64,000 nucleotides of DNA from DASUPK01 sp963774305 (GCA_963774305.1 CAVZEM010000011.1:310001-374000), one strand, 5' to 3'. Shown: positions 8,315-17,206, counted from the first letter of the stretch. The notes: generated by a model from the letters alone, not told the origin. A program made the numbers and translations.

Positions 8315-8992
8315 CTACCGGTCCCGGCCGCGCAGGGTCAGGCTGACGATGCGGATCATCGTCGCCCCGAGAACCCGCAGGTAGAGCCGGATCGAGCGGT
8401 CCGCGATGTATTCGAGGTCGTGGATCAGCTTGTCCTCCCAGGAGTCCTCGCGGGTGATCCTGGTCTGGGCGAAGCCGGTCACCCCGGGCCTGACGACGAG
8501 CCGCTGCCAGTAGGTCGGGACCTCCTCGCAGAGCCGGTTGAAGAACGCCGGCCGCACCGGACGGGGGCCGACCATGCTCATGTCACCGCGGACCACGTTG
8601 AAGAGCTGCGGCACCTCGTCGATGTGGGTCAGGCGGGCCGCCTTCCCCACCACGGTCACCTCCTCCGCCGTCCGCCGGGTGAGCTCCTCGCCGTAGACGT
8701 TGCCGAGCCGGGTCTCGGCTCCCAGCGCGAGCGTGCGCAGCTTGTACATCGTGAAGACGCGGCCTGCCCGCCCAACCCGGTCCCCGCGGTAGAGGACCGG
8801 GCGCCCGGAGGTGATCAGGGTCGCGAGGGCGAGCAACCCGAGGAGCGGTGAGAGCACGATCAGCGCGCTGCCGGCGATCAGCAGGTCCAGGCCACGCAGC
8901 GCGAAGTCCACACGCCGAGGCGCGTAGACCTCGGAAGCCCTGATCGAGACCTGCTCGGCGACGGTGCTCGGCTGCTCAGTCTGCGTCGGCAT
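8315..8992 (-). CDS. Polyprenyl-phosphate sugar phosphotransferase (WcaJ/PssY-type, short form)
   Basis: The 225-residue protein has a single N-terminal hydrophobic hairpin (about 33-60) and the bacterial sugar transferase domain: KLRTLALGAE, the HIDEVPQLFNVVRGDMSMVGPRPVRP block and RPGVTGFAQT. Members transfer a hexose-1-phosphate to undecaprenyl phosphate to start exopolysaccharide or glycan repeat units. It lacks the multi-helix N-terminal part of full WcaJ, like PglC. The start overlaps the stop of the upstream DUF354 gene by 17 bases, suggesting coupling. With wecA-like and asnB it forms a cell-surface glycan group. Confidence 0.85.
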   Translation of the reverse strand: MPTQTEQPSTVAEQVSIRASEVYAPRRVDFALRGLDLLIAGSALIVLSPLLGLLALATLITSGRPVLYRGDRVGRAGRVFTMYKLRTLALGAETRLGNVYGEELTRRTAEEVTVVGKAARLTHIDEVPQLFNVVRGDMSMVGPRPVRPAFFNRLCEEVPTYWQRLVVRPGVTGFAQTRITREDSWEDKLIHDLEYIADRSIRLYLRVLGATMIRIVSLTLRGRDR

Positions 8993-10001
8993 CCGGCTCC
9001 GCCGCGCCGAGCATCAGGTCGACGAGCAGCTGCGGGTCGCGGCGCACACGCTCGCCCTGGCCGGTCTTCTTGACGAGCTCCAGGGCGCGCGGATCGGTCA
9101 GGGGCCGAAGCCGGTTCGACCGGATCAGCGCCTCGTCCACCCCGCCGAGCCGCCCGCCGTAGGTCGTGTAGACCGGAGTGCCGAGGGCCACCGCCTCGCG
9201 GTTCATGGTGCCTCCCGCCGAGACGACCAGGTCGGCGAGCGCCACCAGGCTCTGAGCTTCCACGGCGTGATCCGGAACGATCAGGGAAGGCAGGGCGAGC
9301 TCCTTCACGTAGATCCGCTGCTCCTCGGTACGCGGCAAGACGACCGCGTGGACACCTGAGTCAGAGCCTACTCGCGCGAGTACCTGCGGGAACAGCGGGT
9401 TCGAGCGGCGGTGATAGAGCGAGACATCGGGCGGCGGACGAAAAACGACCACGACGCGCTCGGTATCCACGCCCAGCTTCTCGAGCGCGTTCGGGTCGGG
9501 CTCGAAGTCGAACAGGTAGTACTCCTCCTTGATCCCCGGATACTGGAAGAGCTTCTCCGGGCCGACGCCGAATCGCTTCAACCGCTCGGGCGGCACCGAG
9601 TCCGGGAAGATCACCCGCTTCGCGAGCCGGCAGCCGACGTGGTGCTGCGCGACCGCGAACTCGTAGTCATGCATGTTGGCCTCGGGAATCCCCAGCAGCC
9701 GCGAGGCGATCGCGATGTCGTTCGAGCCGTGCGCGATCGAGAGGTCGAAGCCCGCACCCTTGCCGAAGCGGCGCATTCCGGACGTCCGCTGGATCAGCCG
9801 CATCAGCTTGCGGACGCGGGAGGCGCCGCCGTGCTTGCCGATGCTCGTGTAGTCCATGTGGTGCAGGTCGAGCAGCTCGAGGGTCTGGGTGTACTCCCGC
9901 GCCGTGATCGTCACCTCGTGGCCCTGCGCGCGCAGGCGCTCGATGATCGGCCGGAGCACGAGCACGTGCGCGGGCCCGCTCATGTCGGCCCAGATCTTCA
10001 A
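8976..10001 (-). CDS. DUF354 family protein, putative GT-B fold glycan enzyme
   Basis: This 341-residue protein begins MKIWADMSGPAHVLVLRPIIERLRAQGHEVTITARE, the typical DUF354 opening that resembles the N-terminal Rossmann half of GT-B glycosyltransferases such as MurG or UDP-GlcNAc 2-epimerase. The C-terminal half has LADLVVSAGGTMNREAVALGTP, like the donor-sugar site of that fold. The family occurs in archaeal and bacterial polysaccharide loci but its reaction is not established. Its stop overlaps the sugar transferase start, and glyA ends 6 bases upstream. Confidence 0.75.
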   Translation of the reverse strand: MKIWADMSGPAHVLVLRPIIERLRAQGHEVTITAREYTQTLELLDLHHMDYTSIGKHGGASRVRKLMRLIQRTSGMRRFGKGAGFDLSIAHGSNDIAIASRLLGIPEANMHDYEFAVAQHHVGCRLAKRVIFPDSVPPERLKRFGVGPEKLFQYPGIKEEYYLFDFEPDPNALEKLGVDTERVVVVFRPPPDVSLYHRRSNPLFPQVLARVGSDSGVHAVVLPRTEEQRIYVKELALPSLIVPDHAVEAQSLVALADLVVSAGGTMNREAVALGTPVYTTYGGRLGGVDEALIRSNRLRPLTDPRALELVKKTGQGERVRRDPQLLVDLMLGAAEPDADAD

Positions 10002-10007
10002 GCCGGT

Positions 10008-11288
10008 CTAGACCGCGGCTGCTGAGAGCTGCGGATAGAGGGGATGGCGCTCCATCAGGGAACGCGAGCGCTCGAGGAGGGAGTCCTTCTCCGAGTCGAA
10101 GTCCTCTCCCAGGGCCACGACGATCACCTTGGCGATCTCCCTCAGGTCGTCCTCGCGGAGCCCGCGGGTCGTCAGCGCCGGCGTCCCGATCCGCAGTCCC
10201 GACGGGTTCATCGGCGGGCGCTCGTCGAAGGGGATGGCGTTGCGGTTCACGGTGATGCCGACCTCCTCGAGGCGGGTCTCGGCCGTCTTGCCGTCGAGGC
10301 CGGTGCTGGTGAGGTCGACGAGGACCAGGTGCACATCGGTGCCGCCGGTGAGCACGTCGATGCCGCCGGAGATCAGCTCGTCGGCGAAGGCCTGGGCGTT
10401 GGTGATCGTCTGGCGCTGGCGCTCCTTGAATTGATCGCTCTGGGCGATCTTCAAGGCCACCGCCTTCGCGGCGATGATGTGCATCAGCGGTCCGCCCTGC
10501 TGGCCCGGGAAGACCGAGCGGTTGATGTCGGCGGCCAGCTCCTCCTTGCAGAGGATCATCCCGCTGCGCGGGCCGCAGAGGGTCTTGTGGATCGTCGTGG
10601 TGACGACGTCGGCGTGCTCGACCGGGTTCGGGTGCTCCCCGGCCGCGACCAGCCCGGCGAAGTGGGCCATGTCCACCATCAGCTTCGCGCCGACGGAGTC
10701 GGCGATCCCCCGGAAGGCGGCGAAGTCGAGCTGGCGCGGATAGGCCGACCAGCCGGCGACGATCACCTTCGGCTTGTGCTCGTCCGCGAGCTGCGCGACC
10801 TCGTCCATGTCGACGAGCTTGTCCTCGCGCCGCACGTGGTAGGCGACGACCTTGTAGAGCTTGCCCGAGACATTCAGCTTCATCCCGTGGGTGAGGTGGC
10901 CGCCGTGGTCGAGCGCCATCCCCATGATCGTGTCGCCCGGCTCGATCATTGCCATGTAGGCAGCGTTGTTGGCCTGGGCGCCGGAGTGAGGCTGGACGTT
11001 GGCGTGCTCCGCCCCGAACACCTCCAACGCTCGGTCGATTGCCAGTTGCTCGGCGACGTCGACCTCCTCGCAGCCGCCGTAGTAGCGCTTGCCCGGATAG
11101 CCCTCGGCGTACTTGTTGGTGAGCACCGAGCCGGCGGCGTCGAGAACCGCCTGAGGAACGAAGTTCTCGGAGGCGATCATCTCGAGCGTCCCCTGCTGGC
11201 GGGCGAGCTCGCGGTCGAGGACCCGCTGGATGTCGGGGTCCACCTCGGCGAGGTGGGCGGTCTGGAAGTCGTCGGGAAGCTCGCTCAC
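10008..11288 (-). CDS. glyA: Serine hydroxymethyltransferase
   Basis: This 426-residue PLP enzyme converts serine and tetrahydrofolate to glycine and 5,10-methylene-THF. It shows the SHMT signature around the PLP lysine (VVTTTIHKTLCGPRSG; Arg is usual where Cys is seen), the N-terminal EMIASENFVP segment, YPGKRYYGG and HSGAQANNAAYMA. Length is normal (415-430). glyA between tsaC and the atp genes is a known arrangement in several Gram-positive groups. Confidence 0.95.
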   Translation of the reverse strand: MSELPDDFQTAHLAEVDPDIQRVLDRELARQQGTLEMIASENFVPQAVLDAAGSVLTNKYAEGYPGKRYYGGCEEVDVAEQLAIDRALEVFGAEHANVQPHSGAQANNAAYMAMIEPGDTIMGMALDHGGHLTHGMKLNVSGKLYKVVAYHVRREDKLVDMDEVAQLADEHKPKVIVAGWSAYPRQLDFAAFRGIADSVGAKLMVDMAHFAGLVAAGEHPNPVEHADVVTTTIHKTLCGPRSGMILCKEELAADINRSVFPGQQGGPLMHIIAAKAVALKIAQSDQFKERQRQTITNAQAFADELISGGIDVLTGGTDVHLVLVDLTSTGLDGKTAETRLEEVGITVNRNAIPFDERPPMNPSGLRIGTPALTTRGLREDDLREIAKVIVVALGEDFDSEKDSLLERSRSLMERHPLYPQLSAAAV

Positions 11289-11345
11289 CCGGCCTAGGTT
11301 ATGCCCTCGCGGCGATGGACCGGCGGGCGACAGGCGGCGGGGCCG

Positions 11346-12046
11346 CTACTTCTTCTTCTTCTTCTTGCAGCCCTTCTTCTTCTTCGCGACCGACGCGTCC
11401 CGGTTCTTCTTCTTTTCTTCTTCTTGCACTTCGTGGTCGTCGCGTTCTGGCCGCCCTGTCCGCTGCCGCCGGAGCAGGCAACGTCCGCGTTGTAGAGGTA
11501 GATCGCGTAATCCGGCGGAGGCGTATCCGTATCGGGGGTGCCGTCGGCCGGGAAGGCGTAGAAGACCGCCTCGAAGAACCCGGGGCCTCCCCAGCCGCGG
11601 AGCCCGACGACGGGGTTGTCCATGAAGTCGATGCCCACGTACTGGCCCTGCTTGATCGGCATGCTTGCCGCAAACTCGTTGACGCCCGTGGTTTGGATCG
11701 TCACCGGCGGCGCGCTGGTCGCAGTCGGCGTGTAGGTGCCGTTTCCGTTGTCGGTGACCGCGCGAATCCGATAGGTGTTCGCGGTGATCGTGCCGTTCAG
11801 CCGATAGCGAGTGACCGTGCCGTCGCAGGGGGACTGCATGGTCCGGGCCGGGGTGGTGGTGAGGTTGACGACCGTGCACGGCCGGTTGGCCGGAATTCCC
11901 CCGCCGTCGCACGCCCCGGTGTAGTTGAAGGCCTGGTTGACGTCGGCCCCGATCGTCGTGTCCGCAGCAGCCGGCGTTGCCGCCAGGGCACAGACGCTGA
12001 TCGCGACCCATGCGAGCACAGCTCCGGTTCTTCGACGGAGGCTCAT
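11346..12046 (-). CDS. Exported protein with Lys/Cys-rich C-terminal tail, frameshift in the tail
   Basis: The start at 12046 gives MSLRRRTGAVLAWVAISVCALAATPAAADT, a clear Sec signal with an A-A-A-D cleavage region. The mature part (about 200 residues) is Thr/Asn-rich with two probable disulfides and looks beta-structured; no family is recognised. In the given frame the end becomes an Arg-rich run. Removing one A from the A4 (T4 on the plus strand, 11413-11416) restores KNRDASVAKKKKGCKKKKKK and a stop at 11346, matching the tail of its neighbour. The ATG overlaps the upstream stop (TGATG), so the two tailed proteins are translated together. Confidence 0.65.
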
Positions 12047-13338
12047 CACTTCTTCTTCTTGCCGCACTTGCCCTTCTTCGCGACGGCAGCGCTCTTCTTG
12101 GACTTCTTGCACTTCTTCTTCGGAGCGGCGGGGGTCTGTGCGGGAGGGGACGCTGGGGGATTGCCTGAGGGGGGCGGCGTCGAGGTGGCGTCGTTGATCA
12201 GGATCGTGACGTTGCCCGAGGTGAGGTTCGTGACCGCGAGGTCCCGGTTGTTGTCGGCGTCCAGAGGAGCCGCGGCGATGGACGAGGGGAATGTGCCCGC
12301 TCCCTCGGGAGAGCTGCTCGCGGCCGTGAAATTGCCGGTGTTGTCGCCGAGCAGAATCGAGACGTTGCCGCTGGTCGCGTTCGTAACGGCAAGATCGCGG
12401 ATGTTGTCGCCGTTCAGGTCCACCGCGGCGACCGCGTTGGGAAAGTCCCCAGCCCCCTCGGGAGAGGTTCCCGCGGCGGTGAAGTTTCCGGTGCCGTCGC
12501 CGAGCAGGATCGTCACGTTGTCAGTCCCCGCATTCGGGGCAGCGAGATCCAGGTTCGCATCGCCATTGAGATTCGCGGTCGTCAGGCCGCGGGGGTCGAG
12601 GGCAGCCTCGGGCGAAGTCCCCGCGGCGGTGAAGTTGCCATCCCCCAGGCCGCTGTTGAGCAGGATCTTGACGTCGTTCGAGAACTCGCTGGCGACCGCG
12701 AGGTCATTGCCCCCGGCTCCGTTGAAGTTGCCCGCGACGATCCCTGCGGTGTTCGTCGCAACCCCGCCGACGCTTTCCGGTGAGGTCGCGGCGGGCGTGA
12801 AGTCGCCCGAGCCGTTGTTGAGCAGGATCGCCACCTCGGCCGGGACGAAGCTTGGGACTGCGAGGTCGGTGTCGGCGTCTCCATCAAGATCGGCGGCGGT
12901 AATGGAGTTTGGCTGGTCGCCCACGGTCTCCGGGGAGAATGCCGCCGCTGTGAAATTGCCGCTGCCGTCGCCGAGCAGGATCGAGACGTTGTCGGTGCCC
13001 GTGTTCGCCACCGCCAGATCGATGTTCGAGTCACCGTTGAGGTTCGCGAGGGTGAGCGCGGAGGGATCGGTGCCGACGCCCTCCGGCGACGTGCCGGCCG
13101 GCGTGAAGTCGCCGGCGCCGTCGCCGAGCAGGATCGAGACGTTGTCCGGGCCCCCGTTCGCGACGGCGAGATCCAGGTTCGAATCGCCGTTCATGACGCC
13201 CGCAACCACGGACGTGGGGCTGGCTCCGACCGTCTCGGGCGAGGTCGGCGGCTGGCCAAAGTCGCCGGCAGCGCCAACGGCGACAGCGGGAATTACCAGC
13301 GCGGCCAGTGCGGCCGAGACGACCAGCGACTTCCTCAT
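12046..13338 (-). CDS. Exported FG-GAP/VCBS repeat protein with Lys/Cys tail
   Basis: This 430-residue protein has a Sec signal (MRKSLVVSAALAALVIPAVAVGAAG) and about eight repeats of roughly 45 residues. Each contains a calcium-binding loop (DGDADTDLAV, NGDSNLDLAV, NGDNIRDLAV) and the strand pair NVSILLGDGxGNFT, typical of integrin-like beta-propellers. The C-terminus is a Pro-rich linker (residues about 385-405), then the basic tail KKKCKKSKKSAAVAKKGKCG followed by lysines. Family knowledge suggests extracellular Ca2+-dependent adhesion or carbohydrate/protein binding; the ligand is unknown. The tail may hold the protein at the cell wall (inference). Confidence 0.85.
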   Translation of the reverse strand: MRKSLVVSAALAALVIPAVAVGAAGDFGQPPTSPETVGASPTSVVAGVMNGDSNLDLAVANGGPDNVSILLGDGAGDFTPAGTSPEGVGTDPSALTLANLNGDSNIDLAVANTGTDNVSILLGDGSGNFTAAAFSPETVGDQPNSITAADLDGDADTDLAVPSFVPAEVAILLNNGSGDFTPAATSPESVGGVATNTAGIVAGNFNGAGGNDLAVASEFSNDVKILLNSGLGDGNFTAAGTSPEAALDPRGLTTANLNGDANLDLAAPNAGTDNVTILLGDGTGNFTAAGTSPEGAGDFPNAVAAVDLNGDNIRDLAVTNATSGNVSILLGDNTGNFTAASSSPEGAGTFPSSIAAAPLDADNNRDLAVTNLTSGNVTILINDATSTPPPSGNPPASPPAQTPAAPKKKCKKSKKSAAVAKKGKCGKKKK

Positions 13339-13455
13339 TTGCCTTCTCCCTCCGAGGACGTCCAGCCCTCGGCCTTGTCGATTGCGACCCTACGTGCGGG
13401 AATCGGCGACCGCATCGCCAAAACTCGTCATTTTCGAGCGGCCCGGACCGCGGTC
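13339..13455. other. Leader of the FG-GAP gene with a small hairpin
   Basis: CCGAGG (13352-13357) and CCTCGG (13367-13372) form a 6-bp stem 14 bases before the FG-GAP start, close to its GGGAGAAGG ribosome site. A 12-base palindrome GGACCGCGGTCC at 13445-13456 marks the end of the next gene. No clear promoter is visible. Confidence 0.3.
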
Positions 13456-14037
13456 CTACGGCCGCTCGGCAAGCGACTTGATGTATCGCAGCGTGCCGCG
13501 CAGGACGATGCCAATGCCGGGCCCCACGACCACCCAGTAGCGCTTGATGCCGCGGCTCGCCGGAGGGTAGGTCCCGACCGTGCGGGCCTCGTACGTGAGG
13601 AGCGAGCGGCCGATCCCGTAGCTGCGGACCGAGAAGTTCGCGGCGATCTTGCCGAAACCGGGTCTGTCGAAGTCCTTGAAGTCCTCAGCCCGGATCGTCT
13701 CCCAGTCGATGTCCCGCCCCCAGAAGCGGCCGATCGCCCCGAACGCGAGCTCCTTGCCGAAGTCCTCGCCGAGCCTCACCCACTCCCCCTCCTCCTCCAG
13801 CGCATCCAGCCGCAGCGCCACGGGCTCCGGGGGCGCCGGTTCCTTGCGGACTCGCCTGGCGACCGCGGAGGGAGCACCCCTCGCGGCGAACAGGGCCCGC
13901 ATCGTGGGACTGCCCTTGTACGCCTGCATCAGGTCGGCCTCCACGACCGCCGCGTACACCCGCGCCGGCTCGGCCTCGACGATCACGGTTTCGACCTTGC
14001 TGCGGTCGAACCGCGGCATGAGCTCGTCGATCAGCAC
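13456..14037 (-). CDS. Conserved hypothetical protein, possible SRPBCC-like domain
   Basis: The 193-residue soluble protein has VETVIVEAEPARVYAAVVEADLMQAYK near the N-terminus, reminiscent of the first strand and helix of START/SRPBCC ligand-binding proteins. Later segments are GRFWGRDIDWETI and SLLTYEARTVGTYPPASRGIKRYWVVVGPGIG. No catalytic motif is apparent and the family call is tentative. It is encoded alone, upstream of the tailed-protein operon and divergent from the R2-like gene. An ATG and a normal composition support a real gene. Confidence 0.55.
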   Translation of the reverse strand: MLIDELMPRFDRSKVETVIVEAEPARVYAAVVEADLMQAYKGSPTMRALFAARGAPSAVARRVRKEPAPPEPVALRLDALEEEGEWVRLGEDFGKELAFGAIGRFWGRDIDWETIRAEDFKDFDRPGFGKIAANFSVRSYGIGRSLLTYEARTVGTYPPASRGIKRYWVVVGPGIGIVLRGTLRYIKSLAERP

Positions 14038-14076
14038 CGGCGGAGCCTACGTTCTGGGCGGCCATCGGAATTTGCC

Positions 14077-14106
14077 TTGACATTTATTGACCGGGTGGTA
14101 AATAAT
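14077..14106 (+). promoter_or_regulatory. Sigma70-like promoter with possible TetR site before the R2-like gene
   Basis: TTGACA (14077-14082) and AATAAT (14101-14106) are spaced by 18 bases, in an AT-rich island 35 bases before the ATG at 14141. ATTTA and TAAAT flank TTGACCGGGTGG as a loose inverted repeat (14083-14103). It would be a sensible site for the TetR encoded downstream in the same operon. Confidence 0.55.
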
Positions 14107-14140
14107 GCGCCAACCGGCAAACCCCTCCCGGAGGAGAGAG

Positions 14141-15112
14141 ATGACCGACACCACCGCTGCAACCACGAACGGGCACGAGGAGCTCAAGACCGAGGACGAG
14201 GCGCTCTCGGTCCTGATGGACGCCGACATCGACAAGGTGATGTCAGGCCTCGATCGGATCATCGAAGCCGCCCCCTCCTACAAGAAGCTCTTCATGCGCT
14301 GGCAGCGCCAGCAGTGGTCAACCGAGGACTTCGACTTCACCGAGGACGCGAAGCAGTGGGCCGACCCCAACCTGATCACCCAGGAGGAGAGGGACTTCCT
14401 GCTCTTCGGCTTCTCGCAGTTCTTTCTCGGCGAGGAGCGGGTCACCGTCGAGCTTCTGCCCTTCGCGCTCGCGACGCGCGACCATGAGGCTCAGGCGTTC
14501 CTGACCACGCAGATCTCCGACGAGGCCAAGCACATGGTCTTCTTCGACCGCTTCTACCGCGAGGTCCTCGGGATGAAGGCCTCCTCAATCACGGAGATGC
14601 TGGCCACCCAGCGCCACAACGTGAACGAGCAGTGGGAGGAGCTCTTCGACGGGATCCTCCACGAGTGCGCCGAGCGGCTCCGCAAGGACCCGAGCGACTT
14701 CGCCGCGCTCGTTCGCGGGATCACCGTCTACATGATCGTGATCGAGGGCACGCTCGCCCTCACCGGCGCCCGGTTCATCATCCGCAACCTCAAGGAGCGC
14801 GAGTGGTTCCCGGGATTCACGGCCGGCTTCACCGCCGTCAACCGCGACGAGTCCCGCCATGTGGGCTTCGGCGTCAAGTTTCTCGCCGACGCCATCAAGG
14901 CCGACCCGGCCAACGCCAGGGTCATCGAGGACACCCTGAAGGAGACACTTCCGGTCGCCACCCTCGTGTTCGTCCCGCCCGGAGTCGAGGATCCGTACAA
15001 CTTCTCGACGCCCTTCTATGAGTCGAAGGAAGTCTTCGAGTACTCCTTGAAGGCCCTCTCGAAGAAGCTCGCCGCGATGGGGATGGATCCGGCGATGCTC
15101 GCGGCGGCGTGA
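14141..15112 (+). CDS. R2-like diiron (ferritin-fold) oxidase
   Basis: The 323-residue protein is related to ribonucleotide reductase small subunits, R2lox-type. The probable metal ligands are Glu in FFLGEERVTVE, the ExxH in ISDEAKHMVFFDRF, Glu in VIEGTLALTGA and the second ExxH in NRDESRHVGFG. No partner R1 is present, so a stand-alone oxidase acting on a lipid or small molecule is more likely than RNR (inference). The ATG at 14141 is chosen because GGAGGAG lies just before it. The stop overlaps the tetR GTG (GTGA), and two SnoaL-fold genes follow. Confidence 0.75.
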   Translation: MTDTTAATTNGHEELKTEDEALSVLMDADIDKVMSGLDRIIEAAPSYKKLFMRWQRQQWSTEDFDFTEDAKQWADPNLITQEERDFLLFGFSQFFLGEERVTVELLPFALATRDHEAQAFLTTQISDEAKHMVFFDRFYREVLGMKASSITEMLATQRHNVNEQWEELFDGILHECAERLRKDPSDFAALVRGITVYMIVIEGTLALTGARFIIRNLKEREWFPGFTAGFTAVNRDESRHVGFGVKFLADAIKADPANARVIEDTLKETLPVATLVFVPPGVEDPYNFSTPFYESKEVFEYSLKALSKKLAAMGMDPAMLAAA

Positions 15113-15735
15113 GCCAGGCGACACCCCAGCCCAAGGCCGCCCGCCGGGGCCGGCCATCCACCGGCGCCCGCGAGCGGATCCTCGACGCGGCCATCGAGGT
15201 GCTGAAGTCCGACGGATACGCCGGTCTGACGATCGCGAAGGTGGCGGCGCGGGCCGGCGAGTCCAAGCCCCTGGTCGTCTACCACTACGGGTCCAAGCAG
15301 GGACTGGTCCAGGCCAGCGGCCTCGCCGTCGCCGAGCTGATCACGACGGAGGCGCTCACGGCCGTCCAGGCAGCCACGACCGTCGAGGAGATCGTTCGCG
15401 GCATCGCCGACGGAGTGGATCGCCTGCTCGAGCGGGACGAGCGCCTCGCCCGGCTCTACTTCGACCTGGCGGCGGTCTCGGTGGTCGACGCCGAGGTGCG
15501 GCGGACGATCACCGAGGTCAACGACGGCTGGCAGGCGGTTCTGATCGATCTGCTCAAGAACGCCGAGGATGGTCCCCCCGCCGGCCAGGTGCGGGCACTG
15601 GCCCTGATGATCAACGCCTGCAACCAGGGTCTGGTCCTCGAGCGGATAGAGCGAGGTCCGACGGCCGAGTGGAAGAGGGCGCGCGAGCTGTTCATCCAGA
15701 GCGCGCTGGCGGCCACATCTCACAGTCGCGCCTAG
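15109..15735 (+). CDS. TetR family transcriptional regulator
   Basis: This 208-residue protein has the TetR DNA-binding domain at residues about 18-65: TGARERILDAAIEVLKSDGY, AKVAARAGESKPLVVYHYGS. The C-terminal helical part is the ligand/dimer domain. The GTG start overlaps the stop of the R2-like gene by 4 bases, so it is cotranslated and probably controls this operon through the AT-rich site at 14083-14103. The ligand is unknown. Confidence 0.88.
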   Translation: MSQATPQPKAARRGRPSTGARERILDAAIEVLKSDGYAGLTIAKVAARAGESKPLVVYHYGSKQGLVQASGLAVAELITTEALTAVQAATTVEEIVRGIADGVDRLLERDERLARLYFDLAAVSVVDAEVRRTITEVNDGWQAVLIDLLKNAEDGPPAGQVRALALMINACNQGLVLERIERGPTAEWKRARELFIQSALAATSHSRA

Positions 15736-15750
15736 GCGCGAGTCTTAGGC

Positions 15751-16164
15751 TTGGGAGCAGTGTCCAGCGACAACCTCGAGATCGTCCAGCGCGGGTTCGA
15801 CGCGTTCAATGAGAGAGGGGTAGAGGGGATCATTCCCTTCGTCGATCCCGAGTTCGAGGCGACCACACCGCCGAACCTCGCCTCCGAGCCCGACACCTAC
15901 CGTGGCCACGAGGGCATTCGCCGCTGGTTCGACTCGTTCTACGAGGTCATGGACCAGATTCGCTGGGACGCCAGTGACTTCCAGCAGGTCGGGGACAAGG
16001 TGGTCGTCGAGTTCACGCTCCGCGCCCGCGGCAAGACCACGGCCCTGGACTTCGGCCAGGACGCCGTGATGGTCTGGTCGCTCCGCGACGGCAAGGCGAT
16101 CCGGCTCGAGCTGTTCGAGACCCTGGACGAGGCGCTGGCCGCCGCCGGAGGGTCGGCGGGCTAG
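15751..16164 (+). CDS. SnoaL-like (NTF2-fold) protein
   Basis: The 137-residue protein has the cone-shaped NTF2 fold pattern: NLEIVQRGFDAFNERGVEGII at the start, PDTYRGHEGIRRWFDSFYEVMD, then alternating strands. Members include small isomerases, hydroxylases, cyclases and uncharacterised proteins, so the reaction cannot be named. The longest frame begins with TTG at 15751; a GTG nine bases later (15760) is also possible. It follows tetR by 15 bases, and a paralogous gene follows 2 bases after its stop. Confidence 0.7.
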   Translation: MGAVSSDNLEIVQRGFDAFNERGVEGIIPFVDPEFEATTPPNLASEPDTYRGHEGIRRWFDSFYEVMDQIRWDASDFQQVGDKVVVEFTLRARGKTTALDFGQDAVMVWSLRDGKAIRLELFETLDEALAAAGGSAG

Positions 16165-16166
16165 CG

Positions 16167-16574
16167 ATGGGGTCCGTCTACAAGCAGCTCCTGGAGCGGG
16201 CGCGTGACGCCTTCAACGACCGCGACCCGGATGCCTGGGTCGCCGTCTGGGCTCCCGACTGCGAGTGGCACCCGTTCCTCACCGCCCGGGAGGAGGGCGA
16301 CCCCGGGTACCACGGCGCCAACGGCGTGCGCGCCTGGTTCGAGGACGTCGACGAGATGTTCACCGACATGCACGTGGAGCTCAAGGCCTTTCGAGAGGTC
16401 GGCGACCGCCTCCTGGTCCTTGGCGAGATGACCGCAAAGAGCCGGGTAAGCGGCGAGCCGGTGAGCAGCGACGTGGCCTGGGTCGTCGAGCCCCGAGGCG
16501 AGACCCTCCAGCGGGGCTGGGCGTACCCGAGCCACGAGCAGGCCCAGAGCGCCGCCGAGGACGCGGCCCGCTAG
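16167..16574 (+). CDS. Second SnoaL-like (NTF2-fold) protein
   Basis: At 135 residues it is the same fold as its neighbour (LLERARDAFNDRDPDAWVAVWAPDCEWHP at the N-terminus, YHGANGVRAWFEDVDEMF). Sequence similarity between the two is modest, so this looks like an old duplication or two distinct subfamilies. Cotranscription with the R2-like oxidase and TetR suggests a small oxidative pathway. Its last 4 bases overlap the stop of tsaC on the other strand. Confidence 0.7.
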   Translation: MGSVYKQLLERARDAFNDRDPDAWVAVWAPDCEWHPFLTAREEGDPGYHGANGVRAWFEDVDEMFTDMHVELKAFREVGDRLLVLGEMTAKSRVSGEPVSSDVAWVVEPRGETLQRGWAYPSHEQAQSAAEDAAR

Positions 16575-17206
16575 TCGACGGCCGCGAGCCGCCGGTCCAC
16601 CTCGGCGCCCGCAAGTGCCCCCTCGCGCAGGATCTGCCAGCCGCCCCCAGCGTCGATGTCGGTGACGTCGACGACCGTCGAAGGCTCCCCGATCAGCTCG
16701 CCGGCGTCGATCGCGAGGTCGGCCTCGGCGAGGATCACCGCATCGATCTGATCGAAGCGCTTCGGCGCGGGGTCGCCGCTGCGGTTCGCGCTGGTCTGGA
16801 GGATGGGCGTCATCGCTCCCACGAGCGGTCCCTCGATCAGCCGCACCCCGAGCCGCTCGGGATCCTCTCGGCACGCCAGCGGGTAGCGGTGCTCCGGATT
16901 CGCGACGACCAGGGTCACCGGCCCGGGCAGCAGCGCGCCAAGCGCATCGCGAGTCCTCGGCCCGAGCCCGGAGACCAGCTCGCGCATCGCGAGCGGCGAG
17001 AAGTACATGACGGCCGACGGCTTGCGCTCGCCGCGGCCCTTGATCGAGTGGATGCGCTCGATCGCCTCGGCGTTGAGCGGATCGCAGGCGAGGCCGTAGA
17101 GGGTGTCGGCCGGGAAGATCGCCACGCCTCCCTCCCCCACGCGGCGCTCGAGCGCGGCGCGGGCGGCGTCCGGCCCGTCGCCCTCGATCGAAACGACCTC
17201 GGTCAT
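16571..17206 (-). CDS. tsaC: L-threonylcarbamoyladenylate synthase (YrdC/Sua5 domain)
   Basis: The 211-residue enzyme makes threonylcarbamoyl-AMP from Thr, bicarbonate and ATP for the tRNA t6A37 modification. Motifs: AIFPADTLYGLACDPLN, RIHSIKGRGERKPSAVM, LLPGPVTLVV and TSANRSGDPAP. It is the short TsaC form without the Sua5 C-terminal domain. The ATG at 17206 overlaps the prmC stop (ATGA); an upstream arginine-rich extension in this frame is a shadow of prmC and is rejected. The prfA-prmC-tsaC order is widely conserved. Confidence 0.93.
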   Translation of the reverse strand: MTEVVSIEGDGPDAARAALERRVGEGGVAIFPADTLYGLACDPLNAEAIERIHSIKGRGERKPSAVMYFSPLAMRELVSGLGPRTRDALGALLPGPVTLVVANPEHRYPLACREDPERLGVRLIEGPLVGAMTPILQTSANRSGDPAPKRFDQIDAVILAEADLAIDAGELIGEPSTVVDVTDIDAGGGWQILREGALAGAEVDRRLAAVD

